From: Cantharellus purpuraceus
Taxonomy: Eukaryota; Basidiomycota; Agaricomycetes; Cantharellales; Hydnaceae
DNA length: 64,000 bases
NCBI GenBank assembly: GCA_025174535.1
Contig: JALBUN010000011.1
Location: 310,001 to 374,000, forward strand
Reading direction: 5' to 3'
In this document: piece after piece, positions 1-11,237 of the stretch
Layout of the letters: every line of letters starts with the position of its first letter
How positions within the stretch are numbered: position 1 is the stretch's first letter
The notes under the pieces: model-generated
Told to the model about the DNA's origin: nothing
Database searches by the model: none
Seen by the model: only the letters and a program-made list of their open reading frames with translations
Made by a program: the position numbers and the translations under genes

Positions 1-2136
1 AATGCTACGCTTCGGGAATGCAAAGGTTAAATTAGTTGTATTCATTCACAACTATTGTCGAAGTGCACACCTGTCTTCACAGAAATCAGTTTGGCCTCTT
101 CTGGGGTATGATCACCAAATTTCAAGCTTTCATCGTCGGTGCACAAATGAGTTGCAAAAGTCTCCATAGAGGCTTTAACACCTGGAATGGCATTATTATT
201 TTCTTTTCGTGAACTACAACTCTGACTTTCTAGGAAAATTCTTAAAACAGCTGTAGTCGTAATTCCTGAATAAAAAATAAGGTCAGTCAATTATATTCAG
301 ACATATTTTTTATGCGGCATGGTGTGGTAGGATATAATTGGCAGCGTCAAAACGCGTGTTGTCACGTATGTCACATGTGAAGTCACGATCTCCAGAGGCT
401 TCCAAGAAATATGAATAGATGCATAGCGCAAGAGCATGCTCTCTCGGCTCTCGGGGATACTTGCGCAATACACGACATTCTACAGACCTATTTACCAGAT
501 CGCTTGCATTTCACGGCGCCGTATTATTCTAGGCAGTCAATAGGCGCTAGAAGTTTGATATTGTGAATAGGCACATGTACAGCAACGAGTTTATGCCGTC
601 TTTGCTCTGCCATGGTCGGAATGCACGTAATCGGGATATAACGATGCGGTCTGAGGTCATGGTTGCAAGAAATACTCGAGACAGCATCTACACCTTTCAG
701 GCTTTGACAGCAAATATATATTCAGTTAACGCTACTACCATGGAAAGTTAAGAGGATTAACCAGTCGTTCATTCGGCCGGCCATCAGAGTACAGACAAGA
801 GCAGGCCGCCCTGACAATCCTTTCTTTTCTTCTTTTTGCTGTCCATGCATGATTAAGTCAGTACAATTGAAAGAAGCAAAATAACCCAGACCTTAGGAAG
901 ACGTTAGTCATGATATAAAGACGCCAATCAGATAAAGGTACTAAAATCCGAGGGATGGGAGATAGAATTGAAAGAATGTCCACACGCACAAGTCACGAGT
1001 TTGACGCTCAATGCAGGGTAGTAATGCCAATAAAGGGATGGCTGTGCCGGAAAAATGACGCAAGCAGGTACCAAAAGTGGTTTGGCGGACGAGCAGTGTA
1101 AACTAAGGAGATGGAGAGAAAGAAACAAGTGCTTACTTTGACTGTCAACCTGCCAAATAAAGTGAGACACAGGATACGGAAGCTTTATGGAGCATGCACT
1201 AGCATAAAAAGAGAAGACTGGAGCAAGACGGCAAGTCAGTAGCGACAGGAGCTCAGAGGGAGGTGATTGTGGAGATCAAAGATGCTTATCAAGGAAGCAA
1301 TTTCCATTTCTGAAACAAAAGGAATGACAAATGCCTGGCAGTCAACCTTGTGTCCGTCATGATCCAAGGAGAAAACGAAAGGAATTTTGGCGTTCTATCA
1401 GGTCTCAGGTCATGGCTCTGTTGACATTGAAGAATCGGGGAGCAGCGGCCGTTAACACCGTACTGAGAAGCTGTTCTGGTGTGAAGATGATCTACTGACA
1501 GTTCGCGCGCTTAGTAGATAGTCAAACTGATGGTCACATCGACACGCCAGAGAATGCGCTCCTGAATCGGGGGGCCTCAGGCTGAACAGCGGTGTAGAAC
1601 TTGTCCTTGCACCTTCAGAAATGACACGAGTTGTTGGATGTCATGGATGGACGTCACCAGTGTGATGTGACGCTCATCATCGCTTGAGCCATCGATTGCG
1701 CTTGACGACAACAACAATGATCAGCGGTGCGGGATGGGCGGCGTGTCCGACGACCAGTATGAGGCGATCCAAAGGTAATGGCACAAATGGGAGAGCAGAC
1801 AGGTGTCTTCCTGAGCCTTCCTAGCTCCTCAAAGTACCTGGGGAAGAGCAAGTAACCACGAGAAACCCAGAAGTTGTTTCAGCACTGTTACGTCGAAGAA
1901 GGTAGCGTATAATGACTAGGAGCAGGTAAACACCGTGAAGCCTCGTGTTAGACGTCAAGATATAATAGGACAAAGATTGGTTCAGCAGTTTGCTAGATTG
2001 TAGACACCTTCGTACACGAGGCCAGTAGGCGCTGGTACGATACAGTTGAAACCTCCGCAGCGTCAACACCGCCATCCCTCCTTTTACTCCCTTTCTTTTC
2101 TTCTTTCTCTTCACCATATCATGCGGCTTGGGCAGC
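1..2136. other. Gene-poor left end
   Basis: No family is recognised here. On the minus strand, 42-266 could be a terminal exon: it is open, ends in a stop at 42, and is preceded by a pyrimidine-rich acceptor (tttttattcag). Its peptide matches nothing I know and no convincing upstream exon was found. The remaining short ORFs look random. The last 150 bases are the upstream region of the JAMM deubiquitinase gene and contain an out-of-frame ATG at 2121. Confidence 0.4.
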
Positions 2137-4839
2137 ATGTCTACTCAAGGAAGTTCCATCTCATACCGTTACGCTCACGCACAGGCTCAGGACCCCCGAA
2201 TGCCAGCCACATACCCAGTCGCAAGCACCAGCACGGCATCGGCCTACGCTTATGCCCAACAGCAGCAGCAGCTCGCCAATCGTCAGGCCCAATCTCAGTC
2301 CAGTTCCGCCTCTACCAGCTATACTCCCTTTATTCCCCCTCCAATCCAGAGACAAACTGTGCCACCACCGAAGCGTCCATCGCCTCTCTCGGACCGCCCA
2401 CATTCCATCGAAGAACTAGCAAGGATCGCGGGCCAGGACAAATACGATCGCTTCGGAGATATCAAACAGGATTTGCGGTATGCTGAGGTCTATCTCGCAG
2501 AGGGAAAGAAGGATTTGGCAGCCGGCGATCTCGAATGGGCATTCATCCACTTTGCGAGGACCGCCACCCTCATTCTCCAACGCATGCCGACGAACTCCCA
2601 TTATAATGAGATGAAGGCGGCTCATCGCGAGACACTCGCCGATGTGAGTTCAGCCTTTCTTCGTGTCACGTGGCTAACCATGTTGAATGCTCCTTATAAG
2701 AACGGCAACTTCTGTTTGGAAAGGATGAGCGAAATTAAGCCCAAACTGGTTGATCGGTATGAAGTGTGGCGTCAGCGTAATCCGAACGCAAAGGTGGAAC
2801 TTGACATGCATCGGATGCTAAGTGCCATGGCAGTGCGCGATAACGAAGAGCTTGCTATCCGAGCCCAAGCAAGTAAGATGAAACGTGCAGCGAGTAAGGA
2901 TGAAGCTGCCAGGCGAGCCAGGGAAGAAGACGTGAGGAGGGGGCCCGGGGAGCTTGTGAGGCAAGATTCATACGCATCATCTAAACAGGGAGAGGTCAGC
3001 AATCGCTTGGATACCGCAAGACAACAGCAAGTGTATGATATAGCCGCCAGGAAGGTCTACGAAGACGCACGGCGTAGGCAAGAGGAAGCGAGGCGGGAAG
3101 CAGAAGAATCGCGACGACGGGAGGAAGAAAGGGCGAGGGAATTAGATATGGAGCGGCGGAAACGAGAGGCAGAAGAGGAGGGCAGACGACGAGAAGCCGA
3201 AATTGCCAAAAGGAAATACGAGGAGGCGCAGCGTCAGGAGCAGGCTTCACGGCAGGCGCAGGAAGTTGCTACACGTCGGAAGATGGAGGAAATTGAATAC
3301 CGGCGTCAAAAGGACGAAGCTAAGCGTCGAGAAGTGGAAGAAACTACACGTCGAGAACAGGAAGGGATTGCTCAACGTCAGCGGCAGGCTGAAGCTGAAG
3401 CTCGAGCCAATCGAGGAGTTGTGCTACAGCTCCCCATGCCAGTTCCAGTTCCAGAGCCCCCTCCCTCTTCCTCGTCTTCTGACTCTTCTAGTGCTGCTCC
3501 AACTCTGACTCCAAGGCAACAGGACGGCTTGCCAGTTTTACCCCTAGAAAGTCCGACTCGTGAAGAGAGCGTTGATCCTCGCAGCGGTCGACATCATCCT
3601 CAACCTCAACATGCCATGCCCGACCGGGCCACAGGCCGAACGTGTGTAGTGCACGTGTTTTTCACGTTTAACTACCTGCTGACTATTTGTCTGTGGTCTT
3701 CGGATCATCACAGGAAGGCGTTTGACGACCCTATTACAACCACCAGCCCTCCTCCCAAAGATAACAGAGGTGCGAATTGGCTTCGGATGTCTGACGATCA
3801 GCGTGCGCAAGGGTATACCCCTTCTTTGCAATCAATGTTTACCACATCTGTTGCTGGACCTCCGACCGGTCTTCTTTTCTCACCTAATCATCCCGAGGGG
3901 CCATCTATCAGGAACATGCCCACTTCTCCAGATCGGCCCCCGGCTCACATTCGCCATATGTGGGAGAAAGCTGGATATGGGTATTCTTTACCGGAACCCT
4001 CCAAACCAAAGCCCCCCCAGTATGATTCTCGCATACTCCGTCCTGAACAAGTCCGGGAAAGAGAAGAGACGGTTTTCCCAACAGAATTGAGGATTGTCCA
4101 TGTGCCGCAGGACATACTTCCTCGCTTTCTCGATGTGGCTGCCGTCAATACCGCACGAAATAAAGAAACTTGTGCTTTATTGATGGGGAGGCTGGAGAAA
4201 AAGGAGTTTAGAGTCGTGACGCTCTTGATTCCGAAGCAACGAGCGACGTCGGATACCTGTACAATGGAAGAAGAGGAACTCGTAAGTGAGTTTGTAGAAA
4301 AGCGGAAGATGATGACTTTAGGTTGGGTGAGTCGTTCACGGACTATAGCCCGTCGTAACAATCTCAAGGGCCGAACCACATTTAGATACATACGCACCCG
4401 ACGCAATCATGTATGTCTTTTGAATCTATGGCTCTTTTTCGCGTTCTGACATGGTTTTTCACAGGTTTCATGTCCTCACTTGACTTGCATACCCATGCAG
4501 GCTTTCAAAGTATGCTCCCTGAGTTCTTTGCCATAGTGTGCGCCCCTAAGCAAGTGCCCAAGTAAGAATTAAAGATGCTCGTTGCTTTCCGAATTCGTTT
4601 ACTGATCCCCCGACTCAGTTGTGGTATATTCCGCCTCACAGATCCACCAGGGCTGAAGACTATTCTGAAGTGTGAGAAGAAGGCTGCGTTCCATCCACAC
4701 CCAGAGCTCCCCATTTATACGGTATACATTCTCCAGCGCGTCCACTTTTCTCGACCTTACTGTTTGGTTTTAGGACGCCGACAAAGGCCACGTTGCGTGG
4801 GCCAAGTCAGCGCCCCTTGAGATTGTGGATCTTAGGTGA
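2137..4839 (+). CDS. AMSH/STAMBP-type JAMM deubiquitinase
   Basis: Predicted zinc metalloprotease that cleaves Lys63-linked ubiquitin on endosomal cargo, in the AMSH/STAMBP family (established for the family). The joined protein is about 783 residues from seven exons, with introns at 2644-2700, 3642-3713, 4327-4385, 4411-4464, 4562-4618 and 4722-4773. An S/Q-rich N-terminus is followed by a USP8-dimerisation/MIT-like helical domain (about residues 90-220), a long Arg/Glu coiled coil, a Pro/Ser-rich linker and a C-terminal MPN domain. The JAMM motif is complete: [14 protein letters not shown], read across an intron, gives H-x-H-x10-D, and the catalytic Glu probably lies in the exon upstream. 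The AMSH-type zinc-finger insert is visible as [11 protein letters not shown] and [11 protein letters not shown]. The start at 2137 is chosen because ATG 2121 is out of frame. Confidence in the family is high; some exon borders are less sure. Confidence 0.93.
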
Positions 4840-5909
4840 ACCATCCGTCGACTCAACCTCAGGAAGAATGTCCACTTGCGATTGACCTTAGGGACCCGTG
4901 TTACGAATGTTTATACCCAGCATCTGCCTATAACGTGCAGCCCATGTATACAAGCACCACAGTGCTTGCCCGGTCATCCCTTGCTTGCCCTCTCGCTCGC
5001 AGAAATCTATTGCATGGAAATAGCGAGCTATTTTGTTTCAACCTCCGTATTCTCGGTCTGTCGGTCTTCACGAAGTATATATGTACATCGGGTCAGCGTG
5101 ACTCTATCAATGTATATGATATTAGTTTACAAACAAGAAAACAATAATGTCAGCGCAGACATAACTTTGATGTGTGCATCCCTGCTGGGCCGTCGAGCAT
5201 CCACCAAAACTTCTCTTTGGCCACCATCATGATGCACTTATTGCCGCCATACTACCAATGGATTTTCATGTGTGATAAATGCTGTTTTGAGTTGAATGGC
5301 TGCATCTCACTGTTAACTCCAGCTGCACTGGCTGTGGAATTATAATTCCCACGATTACACAAACAATGTACTACGATCAAAGTGTTCGCACTGATATACA
5401 CAAGACTTCAAACGGCCTTGGTGACGCGCTGTCGCATCATCAAAACCTACCTCATTATTTCAGCCTGAACTTTGTTCCTTTTAAGTATGCTGGAGTCCCC
5501 TATACGATCTTCTCTTCCCAATTTCCAGGAATCAATCAAAGCATGTGACCTCACGACTAGAAACAAATCAAACATTTTATCTATTGAGAAGTTACTGTAA
5601 GCGCGCTTCCAATGTGCCAAGGTATCGTTTAGCCCTGCTGTGAGATATTACTCAGGAGAATTGTTGGTTGTCACCCTTTATGCAGATAGCAGTGCTGCTG
5701 CGGGCTTTAGATATGGATAGGTTGGTTTACCCCCTCTCAGTGGATCAGATGAATCTGCTGCGTAATGCACATATGCGAGGACATGGTGAAGATCGATAGC
5801 TCATTAACTTTGCAAGCAAATGCATCTGGCTTGTAGATCATTCGGCTACCTTTGAATAGACACTTTCGAGATTCGTGTTGACATTCATAACAAAGGGCAA
5901 CCCGACTTG
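4840..5909. other. Convergent intergenic region
   Basis: This lies between the 3' ends of the deubiquitinase and S9 peptidase genes. It is AT-rich with only short random-looking ORFs. I see no gene, RNA or repeat here. Confidence 0.5.
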
Positions 5910-8437
5910 TCACTTTAACCAAGCCTGATAGTGTCCTATAACCCTTCTGAGAAGGCTTTCAACATGCTTCTGCTCTTCGAACCTGGATATAATCGATCAG
6001 ATAGTGTTTTACTCATATTTCGGACGAAGATGACGTACAAATGGCCCTCGCGAGGATATATTACTAAACTGTGCCTGTCAGGGTATTTGCTCATCCGTCG
6101 GAGTCCTCTGTGAAAACCGATGCCTTGCGCAACAGGGACTCGGGCGTCACATTCTCCATGGACGACAAGCATAGCAGTTTCGATATCTTTAACGTGCCGA
6201 ATGGGATCACCAGTCTCGTTTGATGCCGTATTCATCCATGGTGCAGTTCCTCCAATTTCATCCTAAAGAGCGTGTCGTGTTTCAAAATCGCAGAGTCGTT
6301 TCTCTGGGCGATTGAAGACGTAGCCCAGCGTCAGGGAGGTCACTGTTGGTAGCCCGTGAACCCCAATCGCTCAAACCCGCACCCATTATTCCACACCGAA
6401 ATTTGTTCTTTGTCTGACTGACACCCCATGCTGCCAAATATCCACCAAAACTCCAACCACCGATGGCAAGCTGAAGAGCAGTCAGTAAGAGATAGGTCTT
6501 GAGAACGGCCGTATAACCTTGTCTTTGTCCGCCAAGCCACGCTTTACAGCTTCATCTACCATACTTTCCACGTCAGGCCAGCCTGTGGTTGGTAGGGCAG
6601 TTTGAACAAAGCTGTGGCCGCGTCCCGAGTCTTACCATGTACAAACGTGTCAGCTCTTGGCCCATGCAGAATTCCACCAACTCACTGCCTCGATAATTAG
6701 GGCTGAGAACGAGGAAACCTTGCTCTGCCAGGATAGGCTGCCAGGATATGTGAAATGGATATAAGTTCGGTGTCTCGCGGCTGGGTGGTGTGTAAGGACT
6801 CTACATTGGCCTGTAATGACTAAACGCACAAGTAGGGACCTCCGTGGATATGCAATATAGTTGGCAGAGGTTTCTCTAAATTCGCAGAATCAACACCCTT
6901 TGGAAACCATGCCATTCCGTTGAGGCAAACGTCGTCTTTGCCCTTCCATTCGAATATTTCAACATCACCGAGGGTCGATGATGCGAGCCACGGGAAATGG
7001 GATGACGACAGCTTCGTGGTAAGTGCGAGCTATATATCGCCACATAAGGTTCGATTTCTCGAGTCATGGTATGAACACGCACACTTTGTATTCCACTACT
7101 CTTTCCAACCCATACATTTGGAGCCTCCTTGTTCGGTCCTGAGCTACGGATGCATGCCATCACATAACCATCGTCAACCTTCTTTATATCGAATGAACCA
7201 ATAGCCTCGCGCTTTGATGTTTCATAGAGGGTGCAAATCTTGCCATTACGGTTAAGTACGTCAACTCGGGTATCCATCCCTGTAGCTACTCCAACAGCAA
7301 ACTCCCCCGCTGAACGTAAATCAATAAGGGACATTGCGTCCTCGACCTCGCCGAGATAGAAACGCTCATTTTCAGAGACTACGGTGCGGTCCATGTCCAG
7401 TGAATGGCGATACACAGCGAGAGCATCGTTGTTGTTCTGGGGGAAGTATGTATAGAGATAGAATATATCCAGATAAGACTGTGAAGGCCAGACTGCGTCA
7501 CTAGCCGGTGCGTGCTGGAAGTCGATTAAATGCCGGGTTGGGGAATCGGGAAGAGATGGTTTTATTGAGACGACGCAAGCCGTGTGCTGTCCAGGCCGGA
7601 ATTCGGCATCGGGTCCGTCACAGAGGATGTACAACAAGCTCTGTCGATTGGTCAGCGTAAGGAGAAGCACTTGAGAAAAACGTACTTTCGAGTCAGCACT
7701 CCACGTGTATGAGGTTACATGCTTGTTAACGTTGACAAACGACCGTATGTCGCCTGTGCTTATAGTGTACAACCGGAGACGTGCGTTCGCTGCCAGTGCG
7801 ACTCAAAATCAGTTGTGATTGCTTGTCGATCGATTGTTCAGGTCACTTGCCAAGATTTTCGCCCCAGACATTTGCGTCGTCTTTCTCTGCCAAGTTCATC
7901 TCGTGTTCTTTACTAGGCTCATCGGAAGAGCAAAATGCAATGTACAGTCCATCGGGGGAGATTCGGAAACTCGTGGTCTGCAGGACAGAACGGTTGATCT
8001 TGGATCAGAAATATGACGATCATACGTACGGCACGCTTCTTGTCGCTGAATTTGTCGCTAAGAAGATGCGGTTCTCCTGGACCGCCCAACGCGTACGTGT
8101 AGATCTGTCTCGGCCCTCCTTTATGGTGTCTGTCACTCAAAAAGTACAGCGTATTCTCCCTTGCATCCGGATGCCACGCCGGACTCCCATCATTGTAGAT
8201 TCCACAGGTGAGTTGTTTCGCGCTGTCGGCCGTGGTGACGTCGGGTGAATACCAGAGCGATGATGTGCGGTAGTCGCCTGTGCCAGTCAGACACTCGCAC
8301 AACGGCTACAATTGAAGGTGCGACAAACCGGGCCTATGCGCGCGGCCGACAGTATACACCAGACGTGTGCCATCTGGGGAAAGCTCCAGCCCGTCCACAT
8401 CGCACATGGTGCTCATGTTCTCAGCAGTGAAGGCCAT
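5910..8437 (-). CDS. S9 (prolyl-oligopeptidase-type) serine peptidase
   Basis: Predicted acylaminoacyl-peptidase/prolyl-oligopeptidase-like enzyme: an N-terminal beta-propeller followed by an alpha/beta-hydrolase domain. Propeller exons include DGSPAWHP and FRISPDGLYIAF. The catalytic part shows HIHGGPY (oxyanion region), NYRGS, GGWSFGGY (nucleophile Ser in GxSxGG), MGAGLSDWG, HGECDARVP (catalytic Asp) and YPREGH (catalytic His). The last exon, reached through an intron after the GH, ends in YQAWLK and stop. A start at 8437 (MAFTAENMS) is preferred; another ATG at 8493 runs into a stop. The frame stays open only if intron 7790-7850 is GC-AG (donor GCAAGT). A weaker GC donor is needed at 6263-6329, beside SDLPD, where the paralogous copy differs. 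It is transcribed divergently from the carnosine methyltransferase. Family is sure; integrity at 6.3 kb is not. Confidence 0.85.
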
Positions 8438-8530
8438 ACCTTCAAAATCTCTCAAGTTCAGAGTAAGAACGTCTTATTTCAGGATTTGTCATGATTTCCG
8501 GTTCTCGGCCTGGCCACTGATGGAAAGCAA

Positions 8531-8566
8531 TTAGAATTCGGACAAATTTATTTGTCCGCATTCTAA
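8531..8566. promoter_or_regulatory. Near-perfect palindrome with CGG/CCG ends in divergent promoter
   Basis: Arms of 17 bases (8531-8547 and 8550-8566) are inverted with one mismatch and a two-base spacer. The inner part is a perfect inverted repeat CGGACAAAT/ATTTGTCCG, that is CGG-N14-CCG. Zn2Cys6 regulators bind inverted CGG triplets, so this is a candidate operator shared by the two divergent genes. Function is inferred. Confidence 0.5.
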
Positions 8567-8578
8567 AGCGATCAGCAT

Positions 8579-8597
8579 CACGTGTGTCCATCACGTG
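8579..8597. promoter_or_regulatory. Two CACGTG E-boxes
   Basis: CACGTG occurs at 8579-8584 and 8592-8597, the second inside the perfect palindrome TCACGTGA. This is the core site of bHLH factors of the Cbf1/Pho4 type. The pair lies about 90 bases upstream of the carnosine methyltransferase start and next to the palindrome at 8531. Binding is inferred from the motif only. Confidence 0.4.
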
Positions 8598-8684
8598 ATC
8601 CGAGGGACGCGTCAGACGCTCAATTTTACATAAACGGAGTCTTCATCTATAAGCGATCATCTTGGATTAGCTCCTCCCAAGGCA

Positions 8685-10748
8685 ATGTCGTATTCAGAAC
8701 ATGAACAGATCGAGGAGCAGATACATTTCTCCAACATTGTGGCCACATTTGAACGTTATGAACAGCACTCGGTATGTGACTGGCGCAGCTTTTGATCAAT
8801 GGCTTGTTCTCAAGAAATAAACACGCTGCAGATATCTGCTAATATCCGTAGGCGAAAGGATTTTCTCTGTATCCCCGTGGAGGATCAGAAACTATTAGAG
8901 GACGTTGGATGGAAAAATAAACTAGATGAGATTGACACCGCGATACAAGCCAACGCGAGGTTTCTGCGACGAATAGTCAGGGATCCTGAGATATTCGAAG
9001 GTGAAGAGCAGGTTGAGGATGCAAACGGAGATGTGGAGTTGGGTTCAGAAGTGTCTGACGCCCGTGAGGCCTGGAAGGTCATCGCCCATTGATTGGCATT
9101 GAGTGTTTCTTTAGATGATACGCCCGCGAATGGTGATATATCAAACGACGCACTGGACCAGACCCACGCATATATCCACGGCCATAACCATAGCTTCATG
9201 GGACCTCAGCACTCTCACTCTCACGTACATGCCACTACTCCCAACTCCACGAGATATCGACCCTCCCAGTCAGATATGGACAAATTACGAGGCACACTCA
9301 AACAGCTCGTTAGAGACTGGGGTGAAGAGGTGCTTTATTGTGTCCTGTTAACGAAATGGCCTTTTGCGAATGACTCGTCAATAGGGAAAACCTGAACGGG
9401 AGGCATGTTACACCCCAATGACAAATGCGCTCCTCAAGCACTTTTCTCATGTCCCGTTTTCGGAAAGGTGTGTCCCCGTGACCGTGTACAGTTATTCTCA
9501 GCAAGGACCAATGATTCAGACGCAATTTCCGGGTGCTGGTTCCTGGAGCAGGTCTTGCAAGATTAGCCTTGAATGTCGCACAATTGGGCGAGTCGTCTTG
9601 TTGTTCCCCTCCCCCAATTTTCCGATATTGATACTTTCACACAAAAGGCTTCACATGTCAAGGGAACGAATTCTCGCACCACATGCTGCTAACATCATAC
9701 TTTATGCTGAACAAGTTTGACACGCCACACCATGTTCCAGAAATGCCTGACACTCACATGCGGTCTGCAGAACAGAACGGACACACGAGCATACCATATA
9801 CCCCTATATCCACTCGATTTCCAACATTCGCTCTTCTGCCGCGCTCCTTCGCCCCGTGACGATTCCTGACCTTCTTCCCTCGGATCTACCTGAAGACTCA
9901 AACTTTTCTCTCGTCGCCGGTTAGTCTCCCTCACCTCTGTTTCTTAGGCCGTCCCAATCGCCCCCCGTGGAATTATGTTAATTTCGTTTATACATGTCCA
10001 GGCGACTTTGAGGAGATTTATGGTGCAGAGGATCGTGATGCACGCGGTCACGAATCCCAAGTGGGGAAATGGGACGCCGTTTTGACGTGTTTTTTCATAG
10101 ACACGGTATGTGGCGCACCAGTGACAATGTATATGACGAATAGGGTCCACACCACCCATACAGGCCAAGAACATTGTAAATTATCTCCGCATCATACATC
10201 GCATACTCGCCCTCGGGGGAGTATGGATAAATCTAGGTACGATTCCTCGCGTTTGGTTGGGTGGCGTTTTTGATTTTTTGGATGCTGACTGTGTGGGTGT
10301 CTGTGCGTCGGGTCTTTGGACGTGAAGGGCCCTTGCTATGGCATTTCGAAAATAATACAATGAATGATGTTTCGATCGAGGCGGACCTGGAGGAGGTCAA
10401 GGCGCTGGCTCGGAAGATCGGGTTTGAGATCTCGGTATGTGTATTTTGCTGTTGGGGGGGCGCACGTTGTGCAATGCATACTGGGGCCCTCCTCCCACAC
10501 CAAAAACCTCACAAGTATTTAAACCAGTTGCTCACTGCTCACTGACGTCCATTTTGGTTTGGTATATTTGGCAGGATGAACGCGTTGTTGAGACGACGTA
10601 CACGAGCGACGGCGCGTCCATGCTGGGACACGTCTACAAGGCCGAGTTTTGGGTGGCGAGAAAGCGGTCTGCGCAACAGGATGGGGAGGAGCAGGAGCAG
10701 GAGCAGGGTCGACCTGGGTCGGTGCTGGGGGAATCGACAACGCAATGA
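8685..10748 (+). CDS. Carnosine N-methyltransferase (N2227-type)
   Basis: Predicted SAM-dependent methyltransferase of the CARNMT1/N2227 family, whose human member methylates carnosine to anserine; the fungal substrate is unknown. Eleven exons join cleanly to 452 residues. The N-terminus has the ATFERYEQHS...NIRRRKDF signature, a His-rich linker (HGHNHSFMGPQHSHSHVH) follows, then the SAM site VLVPGAGLARLAL. After that come CQGNEFSHHMLLTSYFMLN, YPYIHSISN, LRPVTIPD, WDAVLTCFFIDTAKNIVNYL and GPLLWHF, all expected in this order. Intron 9588-9647 must start with GC (GCGAGT) to give LGFTCQGNEFS. The C-terminus has a short Gln/Glu run. It sits convergent to the SGNH gene and divergent from the S9 peptidase. 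Confidence 0.93.
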
Positions 10749-11237
10749 CATATACGCAGAGTACACAAGGGCAGGGGGCTTGGTTCCCTCCCCCCCTCTC
10801 CCTTCCCTGCTTAAAGAACCGTCTTTTCTTGCATAGAGCGCGAACGCATGTGAATGAACTTTTTTTCCTGGCCGGTTCGTGTGTTTGCCATGAGAGGCGG
10901 GCGTGGAATAATGGACTATGCAGCTACACAGCCTGTTTGGGAAGCGACAGGTATCGTCGACGCATAGCGTACTGTGCTGTGAACCAACCCCCCCCCACGT
11001 CTCTAGCATAGGTCTGAACCCAATATCCATTGGTACAGCAGCAGCAGGACGGAGTGAATGAATGAATGGTATATCAAGTATCTATATTAATATCACCGTA
11101 CATGAGCCAAAAAAACACGAAAACATGTCCTCGACCCCCTCCCCTCGACACCCTCCCTCAACTCCGTTCCTCGACTCCCTCCCTCACCCCCAAAGTGAAC
11201 ACAGCAAGGACCCGCGGGGGGACCGCCGTCGATCGTG
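10749..11237. other. Convergent intergenic region
   Basis: The 3' flanks of the carnosine methyltransferase and SGNH genes. Short ORFs on both strands here are low-complexity and unconvincing. Nothing else is seen. Confidence 0.5.
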
